This document shows, in pieces, positions 1 through 8,769 of a stretch of DNA of 64,000 nucleotides. Positions within the stretch are counted from its first letter, which is position 1, and each line of letters opens with the position of its first letter. Made by a program: the position numbers and the translations under genes. The stretch is taken from assembly GCA_003215555.1 (NCBI GenBank), contig QCKE01000002.1, positions 62,001 through 126,000 on the forward strand, given 5' to 3'. The notes beneath the pieces were generated by a model. That model searched no databases. It saw only the letters and a list, made by a program, of their open reading frames with translations, and was not told the DNA's origin. The DNA comes from Prochlorococcus sp. AG-409-K04 (GTDB lineage: Bacteria > Cyanobacteriota > Cyanobacteriia > PCC-6307 > Cyanobiaceae).

Positions 1-379
1 TTTGATTATATTTTATGGATTCTTTATGAAGCAGAGCTAAACCCTTTCCTAGCTTCTTTTCACTGCCTACATTTAAATCCATCCATGACATTAGCAATAT
101 TGCTGAATTTGATAATTGTTGAACAATTAAAGGTTCAGGAACTATTAAAAAGTCATGATTTATGTTTTTATTTAAGATGTGAAGTCCATCTGCTTCAAAA
201 CTAAGCATTGCAAACTTGTCGCGATGACAGGTTTTAGCGAAAAATTTTTGGCCAGTTTCCAAAATCAATTCCCAGGCCTGATGAATGCATCCACCAGTTA
301 CTGGATTTATTTTTTTGATCTTTTCTCTGTAAAGAGGTCCAGGACAGCTTTTCAATTCTTCCAGAATAGTTGCATCCAT
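1..379 (-). CDS. Fructosamine kinase family protein (N-terminal part, cut by window edge)
   Basis: Reading the minus strand from the ATG at 377-379 gives an open frame of about 126 codons that runs off the left edge without a stop. The protein begins MDATILEELK and carries GGCIHQAWEL at about residues 29-38, then FFAKTC, an FEADGLHIL segment and a PEP motif. These match the start of the fructosamine/ketosamine-3-kinase fold: the glycine-rich nucleotide loop, the ATP-anchoring Lys, and the F-E-A-x-G-L helix. Family members phosphorylate sugar-derived Amadori adducts on proteins or amines. The gene is divergent from crtD, with 34 bases between the two start codons, so both promoters must overlap. 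The exact substrate is unknown. The kinase catalytic loop lies outside the window. Confidence 0.8.
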   Translation of the reverse strand, partial: MDATILEELKSCPGPLYREKIKKINPVTGGCIHQAWELILETGQKFFAKTCHRDKFAMLSFEADGLHILNKNINHDFLIVPEPLIVQQLSNSAILLMSWMDLNVGSEKKLGKGLALLHKESIKYNQ

Positions 380-413
380 ATTGGGTTTGAGAAATTAGAT
401 TTGCTTGATCTTT

Positions 414-1925
414 ATGTCTGATCAAAAGATAATTGTGGTGGGAGGAGGTATTGCTGGTTTGACAGCAGGAGCTTTACTAGCTCATGAAGGGTTTGATGTG
501 ACTTTACTCGAAGCTCATGCTCAGGCTGGAGGTTGTGCCGGTACTTTTCGAAGAGGGCCTTATGTTTTTGATGTAGGAGCTACTCAAGTTGCTGGCTTGG
601 AAAAAGGTGGCATTCACGAACGAATATTTAGACATCTTGATTGGCCGCAACCTAAAGCAAAGATTTTAGATCCTGCCTGCATTGTGGATCTTGGGGATGG
701 GAAGAAGCCAATTCACCTATGGTATCAACCAGAAAAATGGGAAAAAGAGCGGAAAGAACAATTTCCTGGCAGTGAAATGTTTTGGTCTTTAATGAATCAG
801 TTACATAAGAGTAATTGGTTATTTGCAAACAATGATCCAGTCTTGCCTGCTCAGAATTTGTGGGATTTTCAGCAACTTATAAAGGCAACTCGACCAGGCA
901 ATTTCTTGAGTGCCTTATTTAGTAGATCATCTGTTGCAGATTTGTTATGGCTGTGTTCCTGTAGTAAGGATTTAAGACTTAGAAAGTTCCTAGATCTGCA
1001 AGTAAAGCTTTATTCGCAAGAGACAATCGAAAACACTGCTGCTTTGTATGGAGCGACTGTTCTTCAAATGGCTCAAGCTCCTCTTGGTTTATGGCATTTG
1101 AATAGCTCAATGCAAGAACTTAGTAATAATTTACTGTCGTGTTTTTGTAGAGATGGAGGTAGATTATTGACTAGACATAAGGTTGTAGGTTTAGTTGCGA
1201 GAGACAAAAAAAAATTGTGGAATGTAAATGTAATTAATCACAAGTCTGCTTCTCTTCAATTTGAAGCAACCGATGTGATTTGTACGCTTCCACCGCAGAG
1301 TCTTCTCGATTTAATGTCAGAAAAGACTGGTTTACTAAAAAATTATCGAATTAGATTAGAAAAATTATCAGAACCGTCTGGAGCAATTGTATTTTATGGA
1401 GCTATTAATCGAAATGCTTTGGCTTCAGATTATTCTGGCCATTTTCAATTAATTGATGAAAAGTTTGATTCTTTATTTTTGTCTATTAGTCAGGATGGTG
1501 ATGGACGAGCTCCTTTAGGACAAGCAACTATTATTGCTAGTGCTTTTACCGATGTTGATTTTTGGGCTTCTTTGAATGAAATTAATTATGCTCAACAGAA
1601 AAAAATTGCCTTAGATGCAATTGTAACTACATTAAATCTTCAATTAAGTATTGATTCTCAAAAATGGCTACATAAAGAACTAGCTACACCAAAAAGTTTT
1701 GCAAAGTGGACAGGTAGGCCTCGAGGAATTGTTGGTGGGCTTGGGCAAACACCAACAACTTTTGGTCCTTTTGGATTATCTAGTAGAACACCAATAAAAG
1801 GTTTGTGGTTATGTGGAGATTCCATTTACCCAGGTGAGGGTACTGCTGGGGTTAGTCAATCTTCTCTTATGGTATGTCGTCAATTATTGTCTGAATATGG
1901 CCTTCGATTGCATTTAATGAATTAA
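414..1925 (+). CDS. crtD: CrtD-like carotenoid desaturase / FAD-dependent amine-oxidase-fold protein
   Basis: The protein has 503 residues with a Rossmann FAD motif GGGIAG at residues 10-15, a following acidic strand end (LLEAH), and a C-terminal FAD-contacting segment GLWLCGDSIYPGEG near residue 460. This is the phytoene-desaturase/CrtISO/CrtD architecture and length. I chose the ATG at 414. An in-frame TTG at 405 would add only three residues before the conserved strand. Prochlorococcus homologues are usually annotated CrtD (C-3',4' desaturase), but a carotenoid isomerase or another carotenoid oxidoreductase role is possible from sequence alone. The gene is divergent from the fructosamine kinase and convergent with tyrA, whose stop lies only 4 bases beyond the crtD stop. 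Confidence 0.75.
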   Translation: MSDQKIIVVGGGIAGLTAGALLAHEGFDVTLLEAHAQAGGCAGTFRRGPYVFDVGATQVAGLEKGGIHERIFRHLDWPQPKAKILDPACIVDLGDGKKPIHLWYQPEKWEKERKEQFPGSEMFWSLMNQLHKSNWLFANNDPVLPAQNLWDFQQLIKATRPGNFLSALFSRSSVADLLWLCSCSKDLRLRKFLDLQVKLYSQETIENTAALYGATVLQMAQAPLGLWHLNSSMQELSNNLLSCFCRDGGRLLTRHKVVGLVARDKKKLWNVNVINHKSASLQFEATDVICTLPPQSLLDLMSEKTGLLKNYRIRLEKLSEPSGAIVFYGAINRNALASDYSGHFQLIDEKFDSLFLSISQDGDGRAPLGQATIIASAFTDVDFWASLNEINYAQQKKIALDAIVTTLNLQLSIDSQKWLHKELATPKSFAKWTGRPRGIVGGLGQTPTTFGPFGLSSRTPIKGLWLCGDSIYPGEGTAGVSQSSLMVCRQLLSEYGLRLHLMN

Positions 1926-1929
1926 GTAA

Positions 1930-2784
1930 TTAATTTAGATCTAAAAAATCAGATCTTCTTTGCTTCGTGTTTTGCAATTCTATTTCTAATTTTTGCCAGT
2001 TTTGAGTGCGGATTACTTCTTCTAATTGATTTAGTGATTCACGATAAGAATGAATGGAATTTAAAATTTCTGAATTATTATATTCAGCCATAGCAAGACC
2101 AAGATTAGGATTTCCTCCGCCAACTCTTGTTGTATCTGCAAAACCGCTGGAAGCAATTTTTTTTGCTAATGTTAGTAGCTGATTATTTTTTTCGTTGGAT
2201 ACAGCTTTCAGTAAAGAGGCGCTAATAAATACTGGTAAATGTGAAACTAGTGCAACTGCTTGATCATGAGTGTCCGCATCTGTTGTAATGCATTTGCTAC
2301 CGATAGAGGTTGCTAATTCCTTTACTAGGCTTAATGCGTGTTGGTTGGTTGTGTCATCTGGAGTAGTAATCCAAGGCCTGCCTACAAATAAATCTTTTTG
2401 ACCAGCTTCTACGCCTGATTGGATTGTGCCAGCCATAGGATGACCTGCTACAAAGTTTGGGTGTAAGTTTTTCCATGTTTTTATAATTGGTTTTTTTACT
2501 GACCCTACGTCTGTGACCACAGCATTAGTGGGTAAAGCATCTAGTAAGTCACGAGATGGATGGATCAGTTGTGGTAAAGGTAAAGCAAGAATTATTATTG
2601 AGCAATCAGCAATTATTTTTGGATCAGTACTTATAAACTGAGCTAAGCCTCTGTCTTTTGCTCTAGTTGCAGTTTCCTCTTTATGGGTCAGTCCACAAAC
2701 TTCATGACCTTGTTTTTGAAGGTCCAGTCCCATGGAACCACCAATTAATCCAAGACCTATGATTCCAATGCGATGTAAATCCAT
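1930..2784 (-). CDS. tyrA: Prephenate/arogenate dehydrogenase
   Basis: TyrA oxidatively decarboxylates prephenate or arogenate in tyrosine synthesis. Cyanobacterial enzymes commonly use arogenate and NADP. The 284-residue protein starts MDLHRIGIIG and has the dinucleotide motif GLGLIG at residues 10-15, the DVGSVK segment near 91 and the GHPMAG motif near 114, which holds the catalytic His. No ACT or chorismate mutase domain is attached, so this is the compact single-domain form. The gene faces crtD tail to tail and is divergent from the helicase-like gene at 2864. The other aromatic branch enzyme, pheA, is also in this window at 50729. Confidence 0.93.
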   Translation of the reverse strand: MDLHRIGIIGLGLIGGSMGLDLQKQGHEVCGLTHKEETATRAKDRGLAQFISTDPKIIADCSIIILALPLPQLIHPSRDLLDALPTNAVVTDVGSVKKPIIKTWKNLHPNFVAGHPMAGTIQSGVEAGQKDLFVGRPWITTPDDTTNQHALSLVKELATSIGSKCITTDADTHDQAVALVSHLPVFISASLLKAVSNEKNNQLLTLAKKIASSGFADTTRVGGGNPNLGLAMAEYNNSEILNSIHSYRESLNQLEEVIRTQNWQKLEIELQNTKQRRSDFLDLN

Positions 2785-2863
2785 TGTCCTTAAATCTGTG
2801 AGTTTTGTTGGATTTGCTTCTCAATATAGGGTGGAATTTTTGTTTCTTATGTAACCTTTCTAA

Positions 2864-4294
2864 ATGATTGAGGTATATGCTCATAATTATCTAAAGAACC
2901 TTCTAAAGAAGGATGCTTTACTTTGGCCTCATAACTTAACCTTGAGTAGACTTGTAGCACGAAGTTTGCGACGACGAGATAAATCAAATATTCTTTTAAA
3001 GACTAGTGATCACAATGAATGTTGGCCAGGAGTTCTTATACCTCTTTGTTTAAATAACTCGGATGTTGTATTGGTTCTAACCTCAGCACAAAAACGTAGG
3101 TTATTACAACTAGAAGTTCCACGATTAAAACAAGAGGGTTTAGATCTTGCGTTGTGGGAAGGCAATGAACCACCTATCAATGGACAAGTTTGGATATTAA
3201 ATCATATGGAACTGGTGGCTGCGTATCGCAAAGATTACCTTCTATTTAAACAATTGATTATACCAGAAGCAGATCTCTTCTCTAGACGATTAAGAGAGGC
3301 AATGTCGATAAAACTCTTATCCGCAAATTGGGATTCTTTAAGCAGGGCATATCCTTGTGCATCGTCTGCATTAGTCAATTTGCATGAACGTATAAGCCGA
3401 AAATTATTTTCCAATGCAACTAGACCTGATGCGATAGTGAGGATCGATTCGTGTGATTTGATTGCATTAAAAGATTTAATTGGAACATTGCCTCAGCCTC
3501 CGGAACCTTGGAATTCTTTGTTGAACATTTCGAGTCAAGATTGGGTGAGTTGGGCAGCTTTGGAGCATAAATTTCTTGACTGGAGCTGGCATTTTCAACC
3601 ATTAGAACCCTTGATCACTTTTCGTAAAGTTTTTAAAGAAAATCCATTCATTACTCTTGGAAGTTCATTCTCAAATGAATTGAATTGCCTTCATGAAATT
3701 TTCAATGTTAATGTCACACTAGGTGGTCCAATTAAGCAAGAGCCAATAAAATTATTTGTGCCATTTAGACAACCATTGCCTAACTCTGAATGTTTTGCTG
3801 AGCATTTATTAGAACAATCAAGACGTCTTATTCTTGGTAGACAAGGGTTAACAATAATTATTTTAGATGATGAGTCATTACTCAGAAAATTAACTGCACA
3901 ACTTGCCGCTGAATTTGGGAAAAGAGTTATTTACCAATCAACAGCTCCTGAGACCAATGGCGTTATATGTTGTTGTACGAGTTGGTGGCTGTCTTTTTCA
4001 GAAAAACTTCCTTCTGCGGAACAACTTGTATTTGCTCTTTTGCCAATTAGCAGCCTGGAATCCCCTTTAACGGCTGCCAGGGTTGAGGCATTTAAACGAC
4101 AAGGTTTGGATTGGTTTCGAGATTTGCTTTTGCCAGAGCTTTTAGTACTTATGCCTAAGATTGTTTTACCCCTTAGGCATAATCAAGGTCGCATTGCGAT
4201 TTTAGATGGACGCCTTCGCTCTAGAGCATGGGGAACGAAAGTTTTCGATATACTTCAGCCTTGGATACCTTTGGAGCGGCTTTTGCCTGATTAA
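2864..4294 (+). CDS. Helicase-like protein, degenerate
   Basis: A 476-residue protein with weak resemblance to superfamily II DNA/RNA helicases. Visible remnants are VLTSAQKRRLL near residue 70, a WILNHMEL strand, and IIPEADLFSRR near residue 130, which sits where a DEAD/DEAH Walker B box would be. I see no intact Walker A (GxGKT) sequence, so ATP hydrolysis is doubtful. Relatives in picocyanobacteria are annotated as DinG- or superfamily II helicase-related. The start ATG at 2864 is the first in a frame that is divergent from tyrA, with 79 bases between. It could be a structural DNA-binding relative of DinG rather than an active helicase. Function unassigned. Confidence 0.5.
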   Translation: MIEVYAHNYLKNLLKKDALLWPHNLTLSRLVARSLRRRDKSNILLKTSDHNECWPGVLIPLCLNNSDVVLVLTSAQKRRLLQLEVPRLKQEGLDLALWEGNEPPINGQVWILNHMELVAAYRKDYLLFKQLIIPEADLFSRRLREAMSIKLLSANWDSLSRAYPCASSALVNLHERISRKLFSNATRPDAIVRIDSCDLIALKDLIGTLPQPPEPWNSLLNISSQDWVSWAALEHKFLDWSWHFQPLEPLITFRKVFKENPFITLGSSFSNELNCLHEIFNVNVTLGGPIKQEPIKLFVPFRQPLPNSECFAEHLLEQSRRLILGRQGLTIIILDDESLLRKLTAQLAAEFGKRVIYQSTAPETNGVICCCTSWWLSFSEKLPSAEQLVFALLPISSLESPLTAARVEAFKRQGLDWFRDLLLPELLVLMPKIVLPLRHNQGRIAILDGRLRSRAWGTKVFDILQPWIPLERLLPD

Positions 4295-4351
4295 CTGAGC
4301 GCTTTGCAATTATTTACTTAGACTGTAAATAAATATAATTCAAAATGAATT

Positions 4352-4603
4352 ATGGGAGAAGCACGACGCAGAGCCCAAGAGGGTCTTACACCAAGAAAAA
4401 AAAGCTCTAAAAAAAAGAGAGATATTGTTGATTCTCCACGAGTGATTAGTTGGCTACCTCTCACCCAGAAACAAAGAGATCAGTTTTTTGATATCACTAT
4501 TAAAGGCGGCTGGATAGGCATCGGACTTTTAGTATTGATTTGGATCATGGTACGTTTTATTGGTCCTGCTGCTGGTTGGTGGGTACCCGCTGATTTGCAT
4601 TGA
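4352..4603 (+). CDS. DUF2839 family small membrane protein
   Basis: An 83-residue protein beginning MGEARRRAQEGLTPRKK. The first 35 residues are very basic (Lys/Arg rich), followed by a hydrophilic linker with WLPLTQKQRDQF and one strong membrane segment at about residues 52-70 (GWIGIGLLVLIWIMVRFIG). The order and length match the cyanobacterial DUF2839 family, of unknown function. By the positive-inside rule the N-terminus should face the cytoplasm. It ends 9 bases from the recA stop codon on the other strand. Confidence 0.8.
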   Translation: MGEARRRAQEGLTPRKKSSKKKRDIVDSPRVISWLPLTQKQRDQFFDITIKGGWIGIGLLVLIWIMVRFIGPAAGWWVPADLH

Positions 4604-4612
4604 TTTGGTGCA

Positions 4613-5752
4613 TTATGCAGCAGTAGAAACTTTTTTTATCGCAGCTGTTTCACTTGCATTTCTCGCTGCTGTTGCGAGGGGTCTCATTGAATTGGCACTG
4701 ACTTCTGATCCTTCGGTTAACTTTTGTCTGACTAGGGTCTCTATTGTGTCTTTTGCTTCTTTATTTTCTTCTAGCCAATTAATTGTATTATCACGACCTT
4801 GCCCTATATTGTCTCCATTATAGCTATACCAAGCACCTTTTCTGGTGACAATATTTGTTTCTTCTGCCATATCTAGGAGACACCCTAATGTACTAATACC
4901 TTTGCCAAATAGAATATCAAATTCCGCAATTCTAAATGGTGGAGCCACTTTGTTTTTGGCTACTTTGACTTTAGCGCGTATTCCATATTCCTCTGTACCT
5001 CTTTTGAGAGTTTGAATTCTACGTATGTCAAGTCTTACTGATGCATAAAACTTTAGTGCATTACCACCTGTAGTCGTTTCAGGGTTTCCATAAGTTACTC
5101 CTATCTTCAGGCGTAACTGATTTAAAAAGATTACAGTACATCCTGACTTCCCTATGTTCCCTGTGATCTTTCGCATGGCTTGGCTCATTAGTCGTGCTTG
5201 ACTTCCTACTGCATGGTCCCCCATTTCTCCTTCAATTTCAGACCGAGGAGTCAGCGCTGCTACTGAGTCAACAACAACTAGATCAACAGCTGTTGATCTA
5301 ATTAATTGATCAACAATTTCTAATGCCATTTCCCCTGTGTCTGGCTGCGATACTAGAAGATTTTCAATATCTACGCCTAGAGATGCTGCATATATCGGGT
5401 CAAGAGCGTGTTCTGCATCAACAAAGGCAGCTACACCTCCACGTTTTTGAACCTCTGCTATCGCATGTAGCGTAAGAGTCGTCTTACCTGAACTTTCTGG
5501 ACCATATACTTCGACAACTCGTCCTTTGGGATAACCTCCACCAAGTGCAAGGTCGAGTGTCAGAGCTCCAGTAGATATAGTTTCTACTCGCATTTTCGAG
5601 GCGTCTCCTAAACGCATTATTGACCCTTTGCCAAAGTTTCGTTCGATTTGCCCTAGAACAAGGCTTAGTGCTTTATCTCTTTCTCCAGAGTTTTCGTGAT
5701 TACTACGATTATCTGAATTGGAGGATTGTGGTTTTTTGATTTCAACTGGCAT
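4613..5752 (-). CDS. recA: Recombinase A
   Basis: RecA coats single-stranded DNA, drives homologous pairing and stimulates LexA-type autocleavage. The 379-residue product has the Walker A motif GPESSGKT at residues 84-91, the [12 protein letters not shown] Walker B strand near 160, the L1/L2 DNA-binding loops around 175-225 (including [20 protein letters not shown]), and a C-terminal regulatory domain. The N-terminal 28 residues are an Asn/Ser/Gln-rich extension before the usual start of homology ([18 protein letters not shown]), as seen in other cyanobacterial RecAs. No Shine-Dalgarno sequence is evident before the ATG. No intein or frameshift is present. Confidence 0.98.
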   Translation of the reverse strand: MPVEIKKPQSSNSDNRSNHENSGERDKALSLVLGQIERNFGKGSIMRLGDASKMRVETISTGALTLDLALGGGYPKGRVVEVYGPESSGKTTLTLHAIAEVQKRGGVAAFVDAEHALDPIYAASLGVDIENLLVSQPDTGEMALEIVDQLIRSTAVDLVVVDSVAALTPRSEIEGEMGDHAVGSQARLMSQAMRKITGNIGKSGCTVIFLNQLRLKIGVTYGNPETTTGGNALKFYASVRLDIRRIQTLKRGTEEYGIRAKVKVAKNKVAPPFRIAEFDILFGKGISTLGCLLDMAEETNIVTRKGAWYSYNGDNIGQGRDNTINWLEENKEAKDTIETLVRQKLTEGSEVSANSMRPLATAARNASETAAIKKVSTAA

Positions 5753-5863
5753 TGTTGTTGATTATTTAAATTGAACGAAAAATGTGGCAAGTTAGCGTGG
5801 ATCGTAAATCCATCATTCTCAGCTTGTCTCTTGCTGCCATTAGTACACACGTACCCTAGCGAG

Positions 5864-6643
5864 TCAAGACCACTTAGCCAATGGTGACATTAAATTTTCT
5901 GGTTTTAATAAATGAATATTTGATGGAAGATCTTTAGTGTCATCTGGTTTGAGATAACCCCAACTTGCCAAATAAAGAGGAATAGAATTTAGATCGGGGG
6001 TTTTTAGAACAGTTTCAAGTGTCGCTCGGCGGTCCTCTAGAAAGCCTGCGATAGTATGATTTTTAGACATTTGACGTAAGAGATCGGTCTTTTCTCCTGC
6101 TTCGTGACCATATAAAAGTTTTGGATGAAGATTTAAATAATTCAAAAGCTCTGCAGTAAATTGAGTGCTTTTAGTTGTTAATACTGCAAAATCAATTTTT
6201 TCAACCGTAACCAGTTGATTAATTCGTTTTTGTAATCCTGGGAATGCAACATGACTTTTTAGCCACTTGTCTTTATTTATATTTATAGTTTCTTTGCGAA
6301 CTCTATCTAGAACATTTTGTAGTTGATCAGGATTCCAGCCCCATTCGTTAAGAGCTTTTTTGCAATTTATTTTATAGTTATTAGCAAAATTTTTTACTCC
6401 TGCTGTTACGAGAGGACTTTCATGCCTTGTTAGTTCTGCTGTAATTAAAACCATTTCCCATCCATTCTTAACCCATGGTCGTAATTGTTGGAAGGCTGAT
6501 GGTACGTTTTTTGGTAAACGAGGTACTGTGCTTTTCTCTTTTAGTAATTCCAATAATGCTTTTCGAGAACTATTCCAGTACTCAACTCTTCCGTCAACGA
6601 TTACTCCATCAAAGTCAAACACAAAAATGGATTGTTGAGCCAC
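5864..6643 (-). CDS. HAD-superfamily hydrolase-like protein
   Basis: A 259-residue protein with HAD motif I at its N-terminus, FVFDFDGVIVDG, giving the nucleophile and acid/base aspartates D10 and D12. A later AVLTTKST segment near residue 152 serves as motif II and GFLEDRRATLE near residue 210 as motif III/IV. A long helical cap lies between motifs I and II. This fits a phosphatase or phosphoglycolate-phosphatase-like enzyme of the DhaM/YqaB style, but no feature identifies a substrate. It lies between recA and tRNA-Gln on the same strand, and its start codon is 18 bases from the 3' end of the tRNA gene. Confidence 0.75.
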   Translation of the reverse strand: MAQQSIFVFDFDGVIVDGRVEYWNSSRKALLELLKEKSTVPRLPKNVPSAFQQLRPWVKNGWEMVLITAELTRHESPLVTAGVKNFANNYKINCKKALNEWGWNPDQLQNVLDRVRKETININKDKWLKSHVAFPGLQKRINQLVTVEKIDFAVLTTKSTQFTAELLNYLNLHPKLLYGHEAGEKTDLLRQMSKNHTIAGFLEDRRATLETVLKTPDLNSIPLYLASWGYLKPDDTKDLPSNIHLLKPENLMSPLAKWS

Positions 6644-6661
6644 ACAACAAAATTGAAAGAA

Positions 6662-6733
6662 CTGGGGCGCTAGGATTCGAACCTAGGAATGCCGAGACCA
6701 AAACCCGGTGCCTTACCGCTTGGCGACGCCCCA
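6662..6733 (-). tRNA. tRNA-Gln (anticodon TTG)
   Basis: On the minus strand a 72-base cloverleaf can be drawn. The acceptor stem TGGGGCG pairs with CGCCCCA, with discriminator G. The D arm is GCC/GGC. The anticodon arm CCGGG-TTTTGGT-CTCGG has TTG at the centre, and the T arm is CCTAG-GTTCGAATC-CTAG-like with the invariant TTCGAAT loop. The CCA end is not encoded. The first base pair is the weak U1-A72 pair that is typical of glutamine tRNA. Confidence 0.97.
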
Positions 6734-6880
6734 ATGAAATGTCAGAAGAACACTTCTATTTAGTTATACAAAATAATTGCACATTGTGGACCAACCGCGT
6801 TCATCTCATCACGACATGAATTTGATTGAATTGTGTTTCTGTTGGTTTATTTTGCCTGTGTGGGTAATTGATGCATTCGT

Positions 6881-7906
6881 TTAGTCCTGAGGAAATTTCT
6901 TCTCTAACCATGGATTAATTAGTTCTTTTGCAACTTTGAGTGCTTGTTCCCAGCCTTCTGGCCATTCGATTAGTTTTTTATTTTTTATTTTGGCTTCTAT
7001 TAAGAACGGTTGTATCAATTTTCGAGCAATTCCTCCAAATGCAATCCCTGCTACTTCATTTTTTTTATCTAAGTGACAGATAGTTTGTTGATTTGTACCT
7101 CCGGCAAGCTGAAGAGGCCCAGGAGGGGCTATTGAGCGCATATTGTGTAAAAGTTTTATTGCCGCTCTTGAAGTTCCTACACCAATATCGCTACTCATAG
7201 GTCTTCCATCAAGTTGCCAGATTGGTTTTTGACTATATCGCCGTAAGCATTGGTGTCGAGACCATAACTCTTGAGAAAGCTGATCTTTCGAAATTCCATG
7301 ACCTTCTAAACCACAACTAACAGCAATTCTTTTGAGTGGAACTTTAGATTCTAAAATTGATTGAATTGCATTTTCAAAGGCTTTAATTCTTCCTGGTGCA
7401 GTATGAATTTCAACAGCATCTGGTTTAGTTTTTGAAATTAGATCACCAAAATTTTCTATTGCTAAACGATGATTTTTTTCAGTTATAAATTGGAAGGGGC
7501 AGATAGGTAAACAACGACCACAGCCATAACAAAGATCTTCAACTATTCCATCTTTGATATTTATTGCATTAGTGGGACAAATTTTTTCACAAGGCCTTGA
7601 GCAGTCTTTTGGGCAGATTTGTGGATTAAAAAATGCTTTTCTAAAGTGAATATCTGTTCCATCACTCACAGATACCATTAACCATGGTTTTACTCCAAGT
7701 TTGTTTTCCGCCCAATTTAGACCTTCTCTGGCAGCATTAATAACAGCGACATCTGCGGCTAAATCTATACAATTCACACCGGCTGCAGCGTATACTGCGC
7801 ATAAATCAGTGATAGAAGTTAAATCTTCATTACTTGCTCCGCAGATAAATTTAACCCAGGTTCCTTTTCGAAGAGCTATTTCATGTAAGCAACGATTGTC
7901 CTTCAA
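6881..7906 (-). CDS. ldpA: LdpA, iron-sulfur protein linked to circadian light input
   Basis: LdpA was described in Synechococcus elongatus as a light-dependent period protein. It carries redox-sensitive Fe-S clusters and modulates the circadian input pathway. This 341-residue protein has the family start (WVKFICGASNEDL near residues 17-29) and a CIDLAADVAVI strand. Residues about 98-137 hold a double ferredoxin-type cluster site: CxxxCxxxCxxxCP followed by CxxCxxCxxxCP (CYGCGRCLPICP). The C-terminal half is a barrel-like region rich in VEIHTAPGR and GGTNQQT segments. It begins 6 bases after the ndhN stop, so the two are almost surely cotranscribed. Confidence 0.9.
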   Translation of the reverse strand: MKDNRCLHEIALRKGTWVKFICGASNEDLTSITDLCAVYAAAGVNCIDLAADVAVINAAREGLNWAENKLGVKPWLMVSVSDGTDIHFRKAFFNPQICPKDCSRPCEKICPTNAINIKDGIVEDLCYGCGRCLPICPFQFITEKNHRLAIENFGDLISKTKPDAVEIHTAPGRIKAFENAIQSILESKVPLKRIAVSCGLEGHGISKDQLSQELWSRHQCLRRYSQKPIWQLDGRPMSSDIGVGTSRAAIKLLHNMRSIAPPGPLQLAGGTNQQTICHLDKKNEVAGIAFGGIARKLIQPFLIEAKIKNKKLIEWPEGWEQALKVAKELINPWLEKKFPQD

Positions 7907-7912
7907 TGAATT

Positions 7913-8386
7913 TTAAAAATTTCTAGATTGACTTAAAAATGAGCGCATCGATTGCCAATGCAGTGTTCTTGCACCTCCTATCTCAATGACGATTTTTAAT
8001 CGAGGCTCCCTATCACAAAGATCACAAAGTGAAACCAATTCAGAACGGGATAATACTTGGCCTTCGATCAACCAAAGAACCATTGATTTGTTTTCATTAA
8101 TTAATTCGTGTAATTGAGGTATAACCTGCTGGACTTCTCCTAAGGCTCCATTTCTCCCAATATTTTGGTGCCCTAGATGAGGGGGTCTGATCCCATGCAA
8201 TTGAAAAAGAAAAATTTCTGGATCTCCAAAACCTCGTGCAGAAGTTATCTGAGTTTTATAACCAGCTGTTTTTAACCTTCTTAATAATCGAGTTTCTGAA
8301 CCTCCTTCTAAAGGGGTTTTTATTGCAAGACAACCAAAATTTTCGAGTTCATCGCGAAATTTTTGGCCCGAAAGCAAAAGAGGCAT
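7913..8386 (-). CDS. ndhN: NAD(P)H-quinone oxidoreductase subunit N
   Basis: NdhN is one of the oxygenic-photosynthesis-specific subunits of the thylakoid NDH-1 complex, which moves electrons from ferredoxin to plastoquinone in cyclic and respiratory flow. The 157-residue protein begins [21 protein letters not shown] and contains [21 protein letters not shown] and [20 protein letters not shown], all typical of the family. Length matches the usual 150-160 residues. It is a peripheral stromal-side subunit without membrane segments. Its start faces the rplC leader, and ldpA follows after 6 bases. Confidence 0.95.
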   Translation of the reverse strand: MPLLLSGQKFRDELENFGCLAIKTPLEGGSETRLLRRLKTAGYKTQITSARGFGDPEIFLFQLHGIRPPHLGHQNIGRNGALGEVQQVIPQLHELINENKSMVLWLIEGQVLSRSELVSLCDLCDREPRLKIVIEIGGARTLHWQSMRSFLSQSRNF

Positions 8387-8769
8387 TTCAATGAATTTGT
8401 TTGTTTTAGAGTTTGGCAGCTAAAAGGAAGGCTTTTTAGGTACGTGTTGGTGTATCCTAGTAAATTGCAGTGTTTATCTGTGCCCGTATTGTGCTAGCCG
8501 GGCCTCCAGAAGCAATGCAGTTTCAACGATTGCGTTGGATCCATTGGTTTAAGCATGAAAGATTGATGTCTTTCTTGTAGAGAAACTAATCGAATTAATT
8601 TTAGTTCGAGAAAGTCTCAACCAGCTGATTTTGCTAGCTTTTCTAGAACAAGATTTTAAATCCTTTCATTTTATTGGGTTGAATTTTTTGTTAATTAGGT
8701 AGCAGTAAATCAGTTTATTAATACTCTCCAAATCACTTGGAGATTTAACAAGCTGGCCTTATTGAATCT
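8387..8769. other. 383-base intergenic region: ndhN promoter side and structured rplC leader
   Basis: No convincing protein gene is visible. The interval must hold the minus-strand ndhN promoter and the promoter and leader of the ribosomal cluster. Several inverted repeats are present: GCCCG/CGGGC at 8482-8503 (12-base loop), CAACG/CGTTG at 8524-8537 (4-base loop), GAAAG/CTTTC at 8557-8574 and TCTCCAA/TTGGAGA at 8725-8743. The part at 8480-8545 is clearly richer in GC than its surroundings. A frame from GTG 8470 to TAG 8580 (36 codons, with ATG at 8515) exists, but its codon use is unlike the neighbouring genes. Confidence 0.6.
8725..8743 (+). promoter_or_regulatory. Leader hairpin 26 bases before rplC
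   Basis: A perfect 7-base-pair inverted repeat TCTCCAA / TTGGAGA with the 5-base loop ATCAC lies just upstream of the rplC start. No T-run follows, so it is not a typical terminator. It could shape translation initiation or act as part of an r-protein autoregulatory leader. The regulator is not known from sequence. Confidence 0.35.

Noticed and set aside
4560-4823. 87-codon plus-strand frame over the recA end
   Set aside because: Lies antisense to recA, whose coding is certain.
6475-6819. 114-codon frame crossing tRNA-Gln
   Set aside because: Overlaps the HAD gene on the other strand and the tRNA gene.
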